From Ga0077536 sp943370145 (GTDB lineage: Bacteria > Pseudomonadota > Gammaproteobacteria > Ga0077536): 64,000 nt of DNA. Within the stretch, counting starts at the first letter, position 1, and each line of letters begins with the position of its first letter. Location: NCBI GenBank assembly GCA_943370145.1, contig CALRPY020000004.1, forward strand, positions 1-64,000, read 5' to 3'. The notes under the pieces were generated by a model. It worked only from the letters and a program-made list of their open reading frames with translations, did no database searches and was not told the origin of the DNA. Of this stretch, positions 17,024-25,836 are shown one piece after another. A program made the translations under genes and the position numbers.

Positions 17024-18039
17024 TCCTGATCCTGGCGCTGTGCGGCGCCTGCGCGTTGGCAACGGCGGACGACGAGACCAACGCGCCGCTCGAACTGCTC
17101 GGCAAGACGGTGCGGCCGGCGACGGTCGTCAAGCGCCAGCTCGCGCTCGGCGAGTCCTATGCCGGGGATACGCTGAGCACGCCGGTGCTGGTCGCCCACG
17201 GCGCCAAGGCGGGTCCGACACTGTGCCTGACCGCCGCGATCCACGGCGACGAACTGAACGGCATCGAGGTCGTGCGGCGGACGGTCAACTCGCTCGATGT
17301 GAAGGCGCTGCGGGGCACCGTGATCGGCGTGCCGGTCGTCAACCTGCTCGCCTTCACGCGCGGCGCGCGCGAGACACCCGACCGGCGCGACCTCAATCGC
17401 TACTTCCCCGGCCGTCCCGATGGCAGTTTCGCCGACCGCATCGCGCACGCGCTGTTCGCGAACATCGTCACGCCGCATTGCGACTATCTCGTCGATTTCC
17501 ACACCGGTTCGTTCAACCGATCGAACCTGCCCCAGCTGCGCGCGAACCTCGACGACAAGCGCGTGCGCCGCTTCGTGCGCCAGTTCGGTGACATCCCGGT
17601 GATGTTCAAGCGTGGCAGCCGCAAGATGCTGCGACGGGTTGCGACCGAGGCGGGCATTCCCGGGGTCAGTTTCGAGTTCGGCGAATCGACGACCGTGCAG
17701 ACGCCCTATGTCGACAGCGCCGAACGGGCACTGGCCACCGCGCTCGTGAACCTGGGCATGCTGCCCGGCGAGAAGCGGCGGGTCGAACAGCCGGTCTATC
17801 GCAAATCCCGGTGGATCCGCGCCGAGAACGGCGGCATCTTCATCTCGCACAAGCTGATCGGCGACGAGGTGAAGGCGGGTGAAGTGATCGGCGTGATCGC
17901 GAATCCGCTCACCGAGGAGGAGAAGCCCCTCACGTCCGGTGTCGATGCCCGCGTCCTGGGCCTCGCGAGCAACCAGTTCGTGCTGCCCGGCTACGGGGTG
18001 TTCCACCTCGGTATCGCGGAGCCCCCGGCGGCGGAATGA
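17008..18039 (+). CDS. secreted succinylglutamate desuccinylase/aspartoacylase-family metallohydrolase (M14-like)
   Basis: The 343-residue protein has a signal peptide (1-20). The zinc motif AAIHGDELNG gives His79 and Glu82, and VDFHTG gives His165, the usual third ligand. RDLNRYFPG near 127-135 is the family's substrate-binding Asn-Arg motif. A C-terminal beta/biotinyl-like hairpin domain (about 265-340) is present, as in the AstE-like group. Unlike AstE it is exported and lies next to a transglycosylase, which suggests an amide bond in the envelope or an imported peptide as target (inference). The start lies inside the upstream gene's end. Confidence 0.82.
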   Translation: MFRRLILILALCGACALATADDETNAPLELLGKTVRPATVVKRQLALGESYAGDTLSTPVLVAHGAKAGPTLCLTAAIHGDELNGIEVVRRTVNSLDVKALRGTVIGVPVVNLLAFTRGARETPDRRDLNRYFPGRPDGSFADRIAHALFANIVTPHCDYLVDFHTGSFNRSNLPQLRANLDDKRVRRFVRQFGDIPVMFKRGSRKMLRRVATEAGIPGVSFEFGESTTVQTPYVDSAERALATALVNLGMLPGEKRRVEQPVYRKSRWIRAENGGIFISHKLIGDEVKAGEVIGVIANPLTEEEKPLTSGVDARVLGLASNQFVLPGYGVFHLGIAEPPAAE

Positions 18040-18055
18040 CCGCCGCGTTGCGCGC

Positions 18056-18529
18056 TCAGGCGCCGGCGCGCGGCGCCGGCGGCCCGGGCGCGCGCCCGTG
18101 AGCGAGGAAACCCCGCAGCAGCAACACCCATGCGATGAGCGCAGCAACGCCGCCAACGACGTGCGTGCCCGTGAGGATCATTTCCTGCCAGCCCGCTCCG
18201 CCTGTCGCGCCGGCCTGCTGCGCGGCGATCGGCAGGATTGCCTGCGTTCCCCACCAGGCGTTCGCGACCTGCGACAGGAACATCGGCCATGTCAGCCACA
18301 CGGCGAGCAGCATCACGCGGGTGGCGCGGGGCGTGACGCTGTTGGGCAGCACGAGCAGCAGCAGCGCCATCAAGATGAACAGCATGCCGTTCGTCGCGAA
18401 CTGGATATGCGCGACGAGCGCGAGCCGCGGGAAGGGCGTGTGCGGGACGAAGATGCCCCACACGAGGCCCGCCAGGACCAGCGCGAGACCGTGGATGAGG
18501 ATCTGCCTGCTTCTGTTTCGTGCATTCAC
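18056..18529 (-). CDS. small four-helix membrane protein, possibly HabA/HabB-like
   Basis: The 157-residue protein starts at GTG 18529 with AAGGA about 10 bases upstream. Four hydrophobic helices are visible (about 10-28, 42-60, 68-90, 117-137). The pattern HG...GxxxGxFVPHTPFPRLALVAHI...NG with WGTQAILPIAA and WQE reminds me of hydroxylaminobenzene mutases (HabA/HabB), small membrane proteins that rearrange aryl hydroxylamines. I have no alignment to prove it. The tail is Pro/Gly/Arg-rich. A longer frame upstream is not coding for this protein; it runs through a crotonase remnant. Confidence 0.6.
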   Translation of the reverse strand: MNARNRSRQILIHGLALVLAGLVWGIFVPHTPFPRLALVAHIQFATNGMLFILMALLLLVLPNSVTPRATRVMLLAVWLTWPMFLSQVANAWWGTQAILPIAAQQAGATGGAGWQEMILTGTHVVGGVAALIAWVLLLRGFLAHGRAPGPPAPRAGA

Positions 18530-18557
18530 TGGGCGAGGTCCTTCCGGCTGCGGTTGA

Positions 18558-18832
18558 CCCGGCGGCATGGCGCATGCGGCCGGTTCGAAAGTAGCGCAGA
18601 CGCGCCTGCGCGCGCCACAGGCTCGGGCACGGCAGCGTTCAGCGCGCCCGCTGCGATGGCGCGGCGCGGGTGTGCGGCCAGCCGTCCCGCCGCCAGCGCG
18701 GCGGCCGATTTTCCGCGGCCGGTGCACGTCGTGGATGGCCGGGACGAGGCCGATGTCGATTTCGGGATAGCCGACATCGACGTCGTCCGCGGCGAGGATG
18801 ACGTCGCAGGCAATCGCGAGCGTCATGCCGGC
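18558..18832 (-). pseudogene. enoyl-CoA hydratase (crotonase) remnant, truncated and frameshifted
   Basis: Translation from 18832 gives AGMTLAIACDVILAADDVD then GYPEIDIGLVPAIHDV, the oxyanion-hole and core region of crotonases (usual form GAGxxLALACD...FGYPE). After GRRA near 18705 the homology shifts to another frame, giving ALAAGRL... and AIAAGALNAAVPE, the usual next segment. The N-terminal third is missing and replaced by the end of trxC. It is therefore a decayed gene fragment. It overlaps no functional start except the membrane-protein gene just downstream. Confidence 0.65.
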
Positions 18833-18854
18833 AGGTGTCGGGGGAGACCCGGCC

Positions 18855-19286
18855 TCAGCCGGCGCGTCTGATCCACTCGACGAGCGCCGACGCGGGCAGC
18901 GCACCGGCCTGGCGTGCCACTTCCCGCCCGTGCCTGAACACGATCAGGGTCGGGATGCTGCGGATGCCATAACGCCCGGCGCTTGCCGGTTCCTCGTCGG
19001 TATTCAGCTTGGCGAGCCGCAGGGAGGGCTCGAGCTGGGCCGCGGCCTGCTCGAAGGCCGGCGCCATCGTGCGGCAGGGCCCGCACCAGGGCGCCCAGAA
19101 ATCGACGACCAGCGGCAGGTCGGCTTTCAGGTGGCGGTCGAAAGTCGCGTCGGTCAGTGCGACCGGGTGGCCGGTGAAGAGCGGCTGCTTGCAGGCACCG
19201 CAGTTCGGGTGCTCGGCGAGCCGCGCGGCCGGTACGCGGTTGGTCGTTGCGCAGTGGGGACAGGCGATGTGCAGGGGCTGGCTCAT
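18855..19286 (-). CDS. trxC: thioredoxin 2 with N-terminal zinc finger
   Basis: The 143-residue protein has the Trx2 layout. An N-terminal zinc-binding element (Cys9, Cys12, Cys29, Cys32 in CPHC and CGAC) comes before a thioredoxin fold with active site WCGPC (Cys68, Cys71) and SIPTL cis-proline loop near 114-118. It reduces protein disulfides in the cytoplasm and, by family, is linked to oxidative stress. It stands between a crotonase remnant downstream and a terminator region upstream. Confidence 0.92.
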   Translation of the reverse strand: MSQPLHIACPHCATTNRVPAARLAEHPNCGACKQPLFTGHPVALTDATFDRHLKADLPLVVDFWAPWCGPCRTMAPAFEQAAAQLEPSLRLAKLNTDEEPASAGRYGIRSIPTLIVFRHGREVARQAGALPASALVEWIRRAG

Positions 19287-19373
19287 GGGCGTGCTCTTCC
19301 GGAATGAGGTGCCGACATGCGGGCATGCGCGCCGAAATCAAGCATGCGTGTGGACCCGGGCCGAAACGCCGGC

Positions 19374-19408
19374 GAAAAAAAACCGAGGAGCCCGGACGGG
19401 CGCCTCGG
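19374..19408 (-). terminator. rho-independent terminator of the LLM gene
   Basis: On the minus strand CCGAGG-C-GCCCG pairs with CGGGC-T-CCTCGG (stem about 12 bp with one mismatch), followed by a run of eight T. It lies 37 bases beyond the stop of the LLM gene at 19446. Confidence 0.85.
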
Positions 19409-19445
19409 CATCAGTCTCACTAGGAATGTCGTTATTTTTTCTTTA

Positions 19446-20483
19446 TCAACGGAATTTCGGCATGACCTGCCGGGCGAAGAGCGCCATGCTGTCGCGCACC
19501 TGGTGCGGCGGGATGCCCGGCATCGCGGTCGCGCAGACCAGGTGGGTCAGGCGGCCACGCTTCGTGTAGTCGTCGATCATCTCCGCGGCGTCCTTCGGCG
19601 TGCCGATGATCGCGTCCTCACCGAAGAAGCTGAACGCCTGCTTCTTGATGATTTCGTCGACGCTCGGAATGCCTTCCATCGCCTTCTCGTCGCCCGGCTT
19701 GTCGGCGGCTTCGGAGAACCACTTCGCGTAGCAGCTGGCCATGTAGTGCAGCGGCTTCGCGGCCTGTTCCCAGGCCTGCTCGCGGCTCGGCGCGACGAAC
19801 ACGGCGCGCAGCTGCGCGATGTTGTAGTTGCGCGGGTCGCGGCCGTGCTTGACCAGCGCCTCGTCGTAGATCTTGTCGAGCGCGGTGGAACCGACGGCCT
19901 GGAAGTGGAAGCCCATGCGCGCGGCGCGTTCGATGGCCTTCGGCGCGATCGCGCCCAGCCACAGCGGCGGATGCGGGCGCTGCAGCGCCGGCGGCACGAT
20001 CTTGATGTTCTTCAGCTTGCTGAACTTGCCGTCCATCGTGACGGTCTCGCCGCTCAGCAGGCGCTGGATGACTTCGATGCCTTCCTGCAGGCGCGCGCCG
20101 CGCTCGTTCGGCGAGATGCCCTGGTCGGCGAATTCCTCGCGGCGGTAGCCGAGGCCCACGCCCAGTTCGAAGCGGCCGTCCGAGATCAGGTCGACGGTCG
20201 CGGTGTCCTCCGCGATGCGGACCGGGTTGTGCAGCGGCAGCAGGACCAGGAAGGTGCCAATGCGGATGCGGCTCGTGCGCGCGGCAGCCGCGGCGGCGAT
20301 CGCGTGCAGGGACGGCGAGTAGCCGTCGTCGACGAAGTGGTGTTCGGTCAACCAGGCGTCGTCGAAGCCGAGGGCCTCGGAGTCGACGATGAGGTCGAGG
20401 TGTTGACGGTAGAGCTGTTCCCAAGGAACGCGCGCGAATTCCGGATTGCGGAACGGCCAGAGTACGCCGAAACGAAGAGCCAT
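19446..20483 (-). CDS. LLM-class flavin-dependent oxidoreductase
   Basis: The 345-residue protein starts at ATG 20483 behind GGGGAG. It has the luciferase-like pattern: LGFDDAWLTEHHF (39-51), RIRIGTFLVLLPLHNPVRIAEDTATVD (71-97) and GRFELGVGLGYRREEF (102-117), then PPLWLGAIAPKAIERAARMG. By family it uses a reduced flavin. It is a single gene with its own palindrome (20515-20532) upstream and a terminator downstream. The substrate is unknown. Confidence 0.85.
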   Translation of the reverse strand: MALRFGVLWPFRNPEFARVPWEQLYRQHLDLIVDSEALGFDDAWLTEHHFVDDGYSPSLHAIAAAAAARTSRIRIGTFLVLLPLHNPVRIAEDTATVDLISDGRFELGVGLGYRREEFADQGISPNERGARLQEGIEVIQRLLSGETVTMDGKFSKLKNIKIVPPALQRPHPPLWLGAIAPKAIERAARMGFHFQAVGSTALDKIYDEALVKHGRDPRNYNIAQLRAVFVAPSREQAWEQAAKPLHYMASCYAKWFSEAADKPGDEKAMEGIPSVDEIIKKQAFSFFGEDAIIGTPKDAAEMIDDYTKRGRLTHLVCATAMPGIPPHQVRDSMALFARQVMPKFR

Positions 20484-20514
20484 CGGCTTTTCTCCCCAAG
20501 ATTTTCGTTGTGAG

Positions 20515-20532
20515 GTTCGACCGGTGTCGAAC
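20515..20532 (-). promoter_or_regulatory. palindrome at the LLM promoter
   Basis: GTTCGAC-CGGT-GTCGAAC is a perfect 7-bp inverted repeat about 30 bases upstream of the LLM start. On the minus strand a possible promoter (TTGCCG, 17 bases, TAACGT) lies just upstream of it. This is the place expected for a repressor operator, but the regulator is unidentified. Confidence 0.5.
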
Positions 20533-20654
20533 GGAAAGGGGCCCGACGTTACACTCCGACTGTCCGTTCGGCAAGCCGAGTCCGGATTGTCGCGACGCAG
20601 CACGCTGCCGGCGGCATTTGACCGCAGCATTCCCACCGCGAATGAAGGAGATCC

Positions 20655-21479
20655 GTGCTCAGTTATCGCCACGCATTCCACGCCGGCAACCATGCGGACG
20701 TGCTGAAGCACGCCGTGCTTGCGCTGTTGCTGAACGCCCTCAGGCGCAAGGACAAGGCCTTCGTCTACATCGATACGCACGCCGGCGCCGGCCGCTACGA
20801 TCTCGCCGACCCTCGCGCGCTGCAGACCCGCGAATTCGAAGACGGCATCGCCCGCTGGTGGACCTCCGCCGCGCCGGTGCTGGGGACCTGGCTGGACTGC
20901 GTGCGCGCCTGCAATCCCGACGGGGAACTGCGCTGGTATCCGGGTTCACCGCAGATTGCGCGCAGCCTGCTGCGAGCGCAGGACCGCATGGCCCTGCTCG
21001 AGCTGCATCCGACGGACCATGCCGCGCTGGCCGCCGAGTTCGCCGGCGACCCGCAGGTGCGGGTCGAGCGCGCCGATGCGCACGTCCAGCTCAAGGCACT
21101 GCTCCCGCCGCCGGAACGGCGCGGCCTCGTGCTGATCGATCCGCCCTACGAGTTGCGGCAGGAGGAGGCGCTGGTCGTCGACCTGCTGGTGGAGGCGCAT
21201 CGACGCTGGGCGACCGGCGTGTACGCGATCTGGTATCCAATCCTGTCGCGCCTGGCGGCCCAGCGCTTCGTCGAGCGCCTCGCGCATACCGGCATCAAAC
21301 GCCAGCTGACGATCGAATACATGCCCCACGGCGAGGACTCGACGGCGGGACTCAAGGGCTCCGGCATGGTCATCGTCAATCCGCCCTACCTGCTGGAGGC
21401 CGAGCTCGAGACGCTGGCCAAGCTGCTCGGCAGCGGTATCGAGGCGCGCAGCCGGGTGCGCTGGACGGTCGAGGAGTAA
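20655..21479 (+). CDS. rlmJ: 23S rRNA (adenine2030-N6)-methyltransferase
   Basis: The 274-residue protein begins MLSYRHAFHAGNHADVLKH, the standard RlmJ start. Translation starts at GTG 20655 behind AAGGAG. The SAM-dependent adenine methylation motif DPPY is at 162-165, and YIDTHAGAGRYDL (38-50) is the SAM-binding loop. The enzyme methylates A2030 of 23S rRNA (E. coli numbering). It is divergent from the LLM gene and stands alone. Confidence 0.93.
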   Translation: MLSYRHAFHAGNHADVLKHAVLALLLNALRRKDKAFVYIDTHAGAGRYDLADPRALQTREFEDGIARWWTSAAPVLGTWLDCVRACNPDGELRWYPGSPQIARSLLRAQDRMALLELHPTDHAALAAEFAGDPQVRVERADAHVQLKALLPPPERRGLVLIDPPYELRQEEALVVDLLVEAHRRWATGVYAIWYPILSRLAAQRFVERLAHTGIKRQLTIEYMPHGEDSTAGLKGSGMVIVNPPYLLEAELETLAKLLGSGIEARSRVRWTVEE

Positions 21480-21539
21480 GTGCCCGACGATGTGGTGCCC
21501 GATGGCGCGGGCGCGCCGCGCCATCGGTAACGGGGCGGG

Positions 21540-22445
21540 TCAGAGACCGAGGCGCGGTTTCAACCAGGCCGCCATGCGCTCGATCGCGAGGTCGGCCTGT
21601 GGCAGGTAGCCGGCGCAGATCTGGAAGATGTGCTGCATCTCCGGGTAGATCTCGAGCTTGACCTCGACGCCGGCGTCCAGCGCGCGGTGGGCGAGGCGCA
21701 CCGAGTCGTCGAGCAGGGTTTCCTCGTCGCCGACCTGGATGTAGAGCGGCGCCAGACCCTTCAGGTCCGCGTAGACCGGGGACGCGTAGGGGTCGCGCGT
21801 GCTCTGGCCGGCGAGGAACAGCGCAGCGAGTTGCTGGATGGCGGGCTTCTGCACGCACATGTCGACCGCGGCGCGCGTCTGCATGGTCTCGCCCGCGCCT
21901 TCCATGTCCGCCCACGGCGAGATCGGCACCGCACCGGCCGGCTGCGGCAGGCCTTCGTCACGCAGTTTCAGCAGCGTCGCGACCGCGAGGCCGCCGCCGG
22001 CGGAGTCGCCGGAAAGCGCGATGTGCGCCGGCTGTATGCCCTGGCCCAGCAGCCAGCGGTAGGCCTTCACGCAGTCGTTGACCGGGCCCGGGTGCGGATT
22101 CTCCGGCGCAAGGCCGTAGTCGAGGACCAGCGCGCGGCAGCCGACCGCCTTCGCGATGTGGCTCGCCATGCGCCGGTGCGAGTTCGCGGAGCAGAACACG
22201 TAGCCGCCGCCGTGCGTGTACTGGATCACCCGGTCGGTCCGCGCGCCGTGCGGCGTCACCATCAGGGCCGGCACGCCGCCGGCGTCGACCTGCTCGCAGA
22301 CGACGTCGGCCGGCTCGGCCGTCATCTCGCCGAAACCCTCGGCGTTCACGCGCATGTCGGCCAGCGTCGCATTCGGGTTGCTCAGGGCGGCCTCGCTGAA
22401 CGCGCGGTAGGCGTCGCGCAGGTCCTGGGCGGTGCGGATACTCAT
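21540..22445 (-). CDS. alpha/beta hydrolase, hormone-sensitive-lipase family
   Basis: The 301-residue protein starts at ATG 22445 after GAGGAGG. The oxyanion motif HGGGY (78-82) and nucleophile elbow GDSAGG (Ser148) are classical for the HSL family. The acid and His lie near the C-terminus (PEMQHIFQ). These enzymes hydrolyse small to medium acyl esters in the cytoplasm. It is a single gene with no close partners; the substrate is unknown. Confidence 0.87.
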   Translation of the reverse strand: MSIRTAQDLRDAYRAFSEAALSNPNATLADMRVNAEGFGEMTAEPADVVCEQVDAGGVPALMVTPHGARTDRVIQYTHGGGYVFCSANSHRRMASHIAKAVGCRALVLDYGLAPENPHPGPVNDCVKAYRWLLGQGIQPAHIALSGDSAGGGLAVATLLKLRDEGLPQPAGAVPISPWADMEGAGETMQTRAAVDMCVQKPAIQQLAALFLAGQSTRDPYASPVYADLKGLAPLYIQVGDEETLLDDSVRLAHRALDAGVEVKLEIYPEMQHIFQICAGYLPQADLAIERMAAWLKPRLGL

Positions 22446-22688
22446 TGGAACCTCCTCGTTGATGGCGTCCGGGCGTCGTGGCGTGCCGGGCGTCCTGTTG
22501 TCGATGCGTCGGCGCCGGCGGCCGCTGCGCGGCCATGGCGGTCGTCCCGATGATATCGGCCGCCGCCGGGCGGCAACAGTCGGCGAATGGGGGAAGGATG
22601 CCGCGCGCGGCCGCGGCCGCAGCGCATACAATGGCGGCGCCGCGTCGCCGGACGCGCCTGCATCCTCTCCCGGGAATTCCAGCACTTC

Positions 22689-24464
22689 ATGGCTTCAATC
22701 GACGCCGCCGGCCGCCGGCCCACTTCGAGGAACCTGCGCCAGCTGGGCCTGCTGTGGCGCTTCGTCAGGCCCTATCGCGCGCGCGTCGCGGCGGCCGCGG
22801 CCGCGCTCGTCGTCGCCGCCGCCAGCGTGCTCGCGATCGGCCAGGGGCTGAAACTCGTCATCGACCGCGGCATCGCGGCCGGCAACCCGGGACTGCTCAA
22901 CGAGGCGCTGGCCGGGTTGCTGATGGTGATCGTGGTCATGGCCGCGGCGACCTTCGCGCGCTTCTATCTCGTGACCTGGCTCGGCGAGCGGGTCACGGCG
23001 GACATCCGGCGCGCGGTGTTCGACCACATCCTCGAACTCTCGCCGAGCTTTTTCGAAGTGACGCGCACAGGTGAAGTGATCTCCCGCCTGACCAACGACA
23101 CCTCGCTGCTCGAGGTGGTCGTCGGCTCGTCGGCCTCGTTCGCGCTGCGCAACCTGCTGCTGATGATCGGGGCCTTCGCGATGCTCGCGCTGACCTCGGC
23201 GAAACTGACCCTGCTCGTGCTGGTCGGGGTGCCGGTTGTCTTCCTGCCGATCCTCATCGCGGGCCGTCGCGTGCGGCGCCTGTCGCGCGCGAGCCAGGAC
23301 CGCATCGCGGAGGTCGCCGCCTTCATCGACGAGACCCTGCACGAAATCCGCACCGTGCAGGCCTACGTGCACGAGGACGCCGACCGCGGGAACTTCGGCG
23401 CGCGGGTCGAAGCCCATTTCAGCACCGCGCAACGGCGCATCATGACCCGCGCGGCGATGGTCGCCGCGGTGATGCTGCTCGCCTTCGGCGCCATCGGCGC
23501 CATTCTCTGGGTGGGGGGCCATGACGTGGTCGCCGGCCGGCTGTCGCCGGGCGACCTGTCCGCCTTCGTGTTCTACGCCGTGCTGGTGGCCGGTGCGGTC
23601 GGCGCGATTGCAGAGGTCCTGGGCGACCTGCAGCGCGCGGCGGGCGCCGCGGAACGCCTGCTGGAGCTGCTCGAGACGAGGCCCGCCGTCACCCGCCCCG
23701 CGGCGCCGCGGGCGCTGCCGCTGCCCGCGCGCGGCGCGGTCAGTTTCGAGGACGTGAGCTTCGCCTATCCCTCGCGCCCCGCGGACCCGGCGCTGCGCGA
23801 TTTCTCGCTGCGGGTAGAACCCGGGGAGCGCGTCGCGCTGGTCGGGCCGAGCGGGGCCGGCAAGACAACCGTGTTCCAGCTGTTGCTGCGCTACTACGAC
23901 CCGCAGGCCGGTGCGGTGCGCCTCGACGGCGTGGACGCGCGCGACCTGGACCCGCGCGCGCTACGCCAGCAGATTGCGCTGGTGCCGCAGGACCCGGTGA
24001 TCTTCGCCACCAGCGTCCTCGACAACGTCCGCTACGGGCGGCCCGACGCCAGCGAGGCGGCGGTCGAGGCCGCCTGCCGCGCGGCCTTCGCGTGGGAATT
24101 CATCCAGCGCCTGCCCGAGGGCATCGCGACCCCGCTGGGCGAGCGCGGCGTGCAGCTGTCCGGTGGCCAGCGGCAGCGCCTGGCGATCGCGCGCGCAGTC
24201 CTCGCCGACCGGCCGCTGCTGCTGCTCGACGAGGCGACCAGCGCGCTGGACGCCGAATCCGAGCACCTCGTGCAGCAGGCGCTGACCTCGCTGATGCGCG
24301 ACCACACGACGCTGATCATCGCCCACCGGCTGGCGACGGTGCAGCACGCCGACCGCATCGTCGTGCTCGACCAGGGCCGCATCGTCGAGGTCGGCACCCA
24401 TGCGAACCTGGCCCAGGCCGGCGGCCTCTACGCGAAGCTTGCCGCACTGCAATTTCAGCCCTAG
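22689..24464 (+). CDS. MsbA-like ABC exporter, fused membrane and ATPase domains
   Basis: The 591-residue half-transporter has a six-helix membrane domain (about 25-320) and a nucleotide-binding domain. Walker A is GPSGAGKTT (386-394), the signature is LSGGQRQR, Walker B is LLLLDEATSALD, and the switch His lies in IAHRLATV. It belongs to the MsbA-related group of lipid or drug flippases that work as homodimers in the inner membrane. The start is ATG 22689; an upstream in-frame ATG at 22587 adds an implausible Arg-rich lead. The transported molecule is not evident, and no biosynthesis genes are beside it. Confidence 0.87.
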   Translation: MASIDAAGRRPTSRNLRQLGLLWRFVRPYRARVAAAAAALVVAAASVLAIGQGLKLVIDRGIAAGNPGLLNEALAGLLMVIVVMAAATFARFYLVTWLGERVTADIRRAVFDHILELSPSFFEVTRTGEVISRLTNDTSLLEVVVGSSASFALRNLLLMIGAFAMLALTSAKLTLLVLVGVPVVFLPILIAGRRVRRLSRASQDRIAEVAAFIDETLHEIRTVQAYVHEDADRGNFGARVEAHFSTAQRRIMTRAAMVAAVMLLAFGAIGAILWVGGHDVVAGRLSPGDLSAFVFYAVLVAGAVGAIAEVLGDLQRAAGAAERLLELLETRPAVTRPAAPRALPLPARGAVSFEDVSFAYPSRPADPALRDFSLRVEPGERVALVGPSGAGKTTVFQLLLRYYDPQAGAVRLDGVDARDLDPRALRQQIALVPQDPVIFATSVLDNVRYGRPDASEAAVEAACRAAFAWEFIQRLPEGIATPLGERGVQLSGGQRQRLAIARAVLADRPLLLLDEATSALDAESEHLVQQALTSLMRDHTTLIIAHRLATVQHADRIVVLDQGRIVEVGTHANLAQAGGLYAKLAALQFQP

Positions 24465-24489
24465 GCGCGCCGCGCGGGCGCGAAGCCGG

Positions 24490-24533
24490 CTGACGCCCTC
24501 CGCCGGGTCTCCTATGCTAGGTGTCCTTACACC
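24490..24533 (+). promoter_or_regulatory. promoter of the third LLM gene with inverted repeat at the start site
   Basis: CTGACG (24490-24495), 17 bases and TATGCT (24513-24518) make a good sigma70-type promoter. GGTGT-CCTT-ACACC (24520-24533) covers the expected start site and could be an operator. Confidence 0.55.
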
Positions 24534-24551
24534 AGCGCCACGGGGGCAACG

Positions 24552-25628
24552 ATGGACTTCGGATTCGTTTTCATGGGTTCCTGCCAGGTCACGCCGCAGG
24601 TCAGGCACGCGGAAGATCGGGGCTACTCGCACGGCTGGCTGTACGACTCGCAGATGCTCGGCAGCGAGGTCTACGCCTCGCTCGCGCTGTGCGCCGCGGG
24701 CACGAATAAAATCATCCTCGGGCCGGGCGTCACCAATCCCAAGTCGCGCATCGCGCCGCTGACCGCCTGCGGCATGGCGACGATCAACCAGATCGCTCCG
24801 GGCCGCGCGATCCTCGGCATCGGCACCGGCAACACCACGCGCCGCACGCTCGGCATGCCGGCCGCGCGCCTCGAGGAACTGCGCGAGCACATCGAGGTCT
24901 GCCAGGGGCTCTTCAAGGACCAGGTCACGGATTACTCGGAGGGCGATCGCCACCGCAAGATCAAGTTCCTGAACCCGGACATGGGTTACATCAACCTCAA
25001 GGATCCCATTCCCGTCTACATCGCGGCGAGCGGCCCGAAGGTCGCGCAGATGGCCGGCGAGATCGCCGACGGCGTGATCCTGTTCGGCGCAGTGCATCCG
25101 TCCATCGTCAAGTGGATGGTCGACAACGTGAAGATCGGCGCGCGGCGCGCCGGCCGCGATCCGGACAAGATCTACGTGCTGTCGATGACGGCCTTCTACC
25201 TGACGAAGAACGAGAAGGACATCGAGACGCGCGAAGTGCGCGAAGCGGTGGGGCCGATGGTCGCGAGCAGCAGCAACATCTTCGCGCTGTCGACCCACCA
25301 CGATCCGAACCTCCTGCCGCCCGACCTGCGCGACGAGCTGATCGCGTTCACCAACGTGTACAAGGACCCGGAAGCGCCGGTCGAAACGCGCCACCTCAAG
25401 CTCTACAGCGGCTACCTGCAGAAGCTGCGCCCGGAGCACGAGGCGCTGATGACCGAGAAAATCATGCGCGCGACGACGCTCGTCGGCACCAAGGACCAGG
25501 TGATCGACTCCATCCGCCAGATGCAGGCCGCCGGCGTGCACCAGGTGGCCGTGCAGCCGATTCTCGACACCGACGCGACGATCGATCAGTTCGCGGACGA
25601 GATCATGCCGGCTTTCCGCCACGGTTGA
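24552..25628 (+). CDS. LLM-class flavin (possibly F420)-dependent oxidoreductase
   Basis: The 358-residue protein has the luciferase-like fold: MDFGFVFMG, GYSHGWLYDSQMLGSEVYASLALCA, IILGPGVTNPKSRIAPLTA and GRAILGIGTGNTTRRTLG. The last two strands resemble F420-type members such as methylene-H4MPT reductase-like enzymes. The middle stretch ending VYIAASGPKVAQMAGEIADGV is also typical. It is a single gene between the ABC exporter and a repeat-bearing gap. The substrate and the flavin used are unknown; I see no F420 biosynthesis genes in the window. Confidence 0.83.
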   Translation: MDFGFVFMGSCQVTPQVRHAEDRGYSHGWLYDSQMLGSEVYASLALCAAGTNKIILGPGVTNPKSRIAPLTACGMATINQIAPGRAILGIGTGNTTRRTLGMPAARLEELREHIEVCQGLFKDQVTDYSEGDRHRKIKFLNPDMGYINLKDPIPVYIAASGPKVAQMAGEIADGVILFGAVHPSIVKWMVDNVKIGARRAGRDPDKIYVLSMTAFYLTKNEKDIETREVREAVGPMVASSSNIFALSTHHDPNLLPPDLRDELIAFTNVYKDPEAPVETRHLKLYSGYLQKLRPEHEALMTEKIMRATTLVGTKDQVIDSIRQMQAAGVHQVAVQPILDTDATIDQFADEIMPAFRHG

Positions 25629-25707
25629 TCTACTGGCGGTGGATACAGCCACCGAGCAACTGTGTCCCGCGCTGCGTTCAGACGGCCTCTGCAGGGTCCA
25701 GAGCCGA

Positions 25708-25742
25708 GAAAAGGTGTCAGATTTCAAATCTGACACCTTTTC
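25708..25742. repeat. 35-bp palindrome, copy 1
   Basis: The arms AAAAGGTGTCAGATTT and AAATCTGACACCTTTT flank a single C and are themselves flanked by G and C, giving a 17-bp perfect stem. An identical copy lies at 31030-31064. It is AT-rich compared with the surroundings and ends in T-runs on both strands, so it could act as a bidirectional terminator. Here it lies 80 bases after the LLM gene. Confidence 0.85.
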
Positions 25743-25836
25743 TTTCTGAGGCACGCGGGCGCGGGTCTTCGCCGCTCCCGTCGCGGGCTATCTCTGGGTC
25801 ACATTTGGACGCGGGTACCGGAGTGCAGACCTTGAT

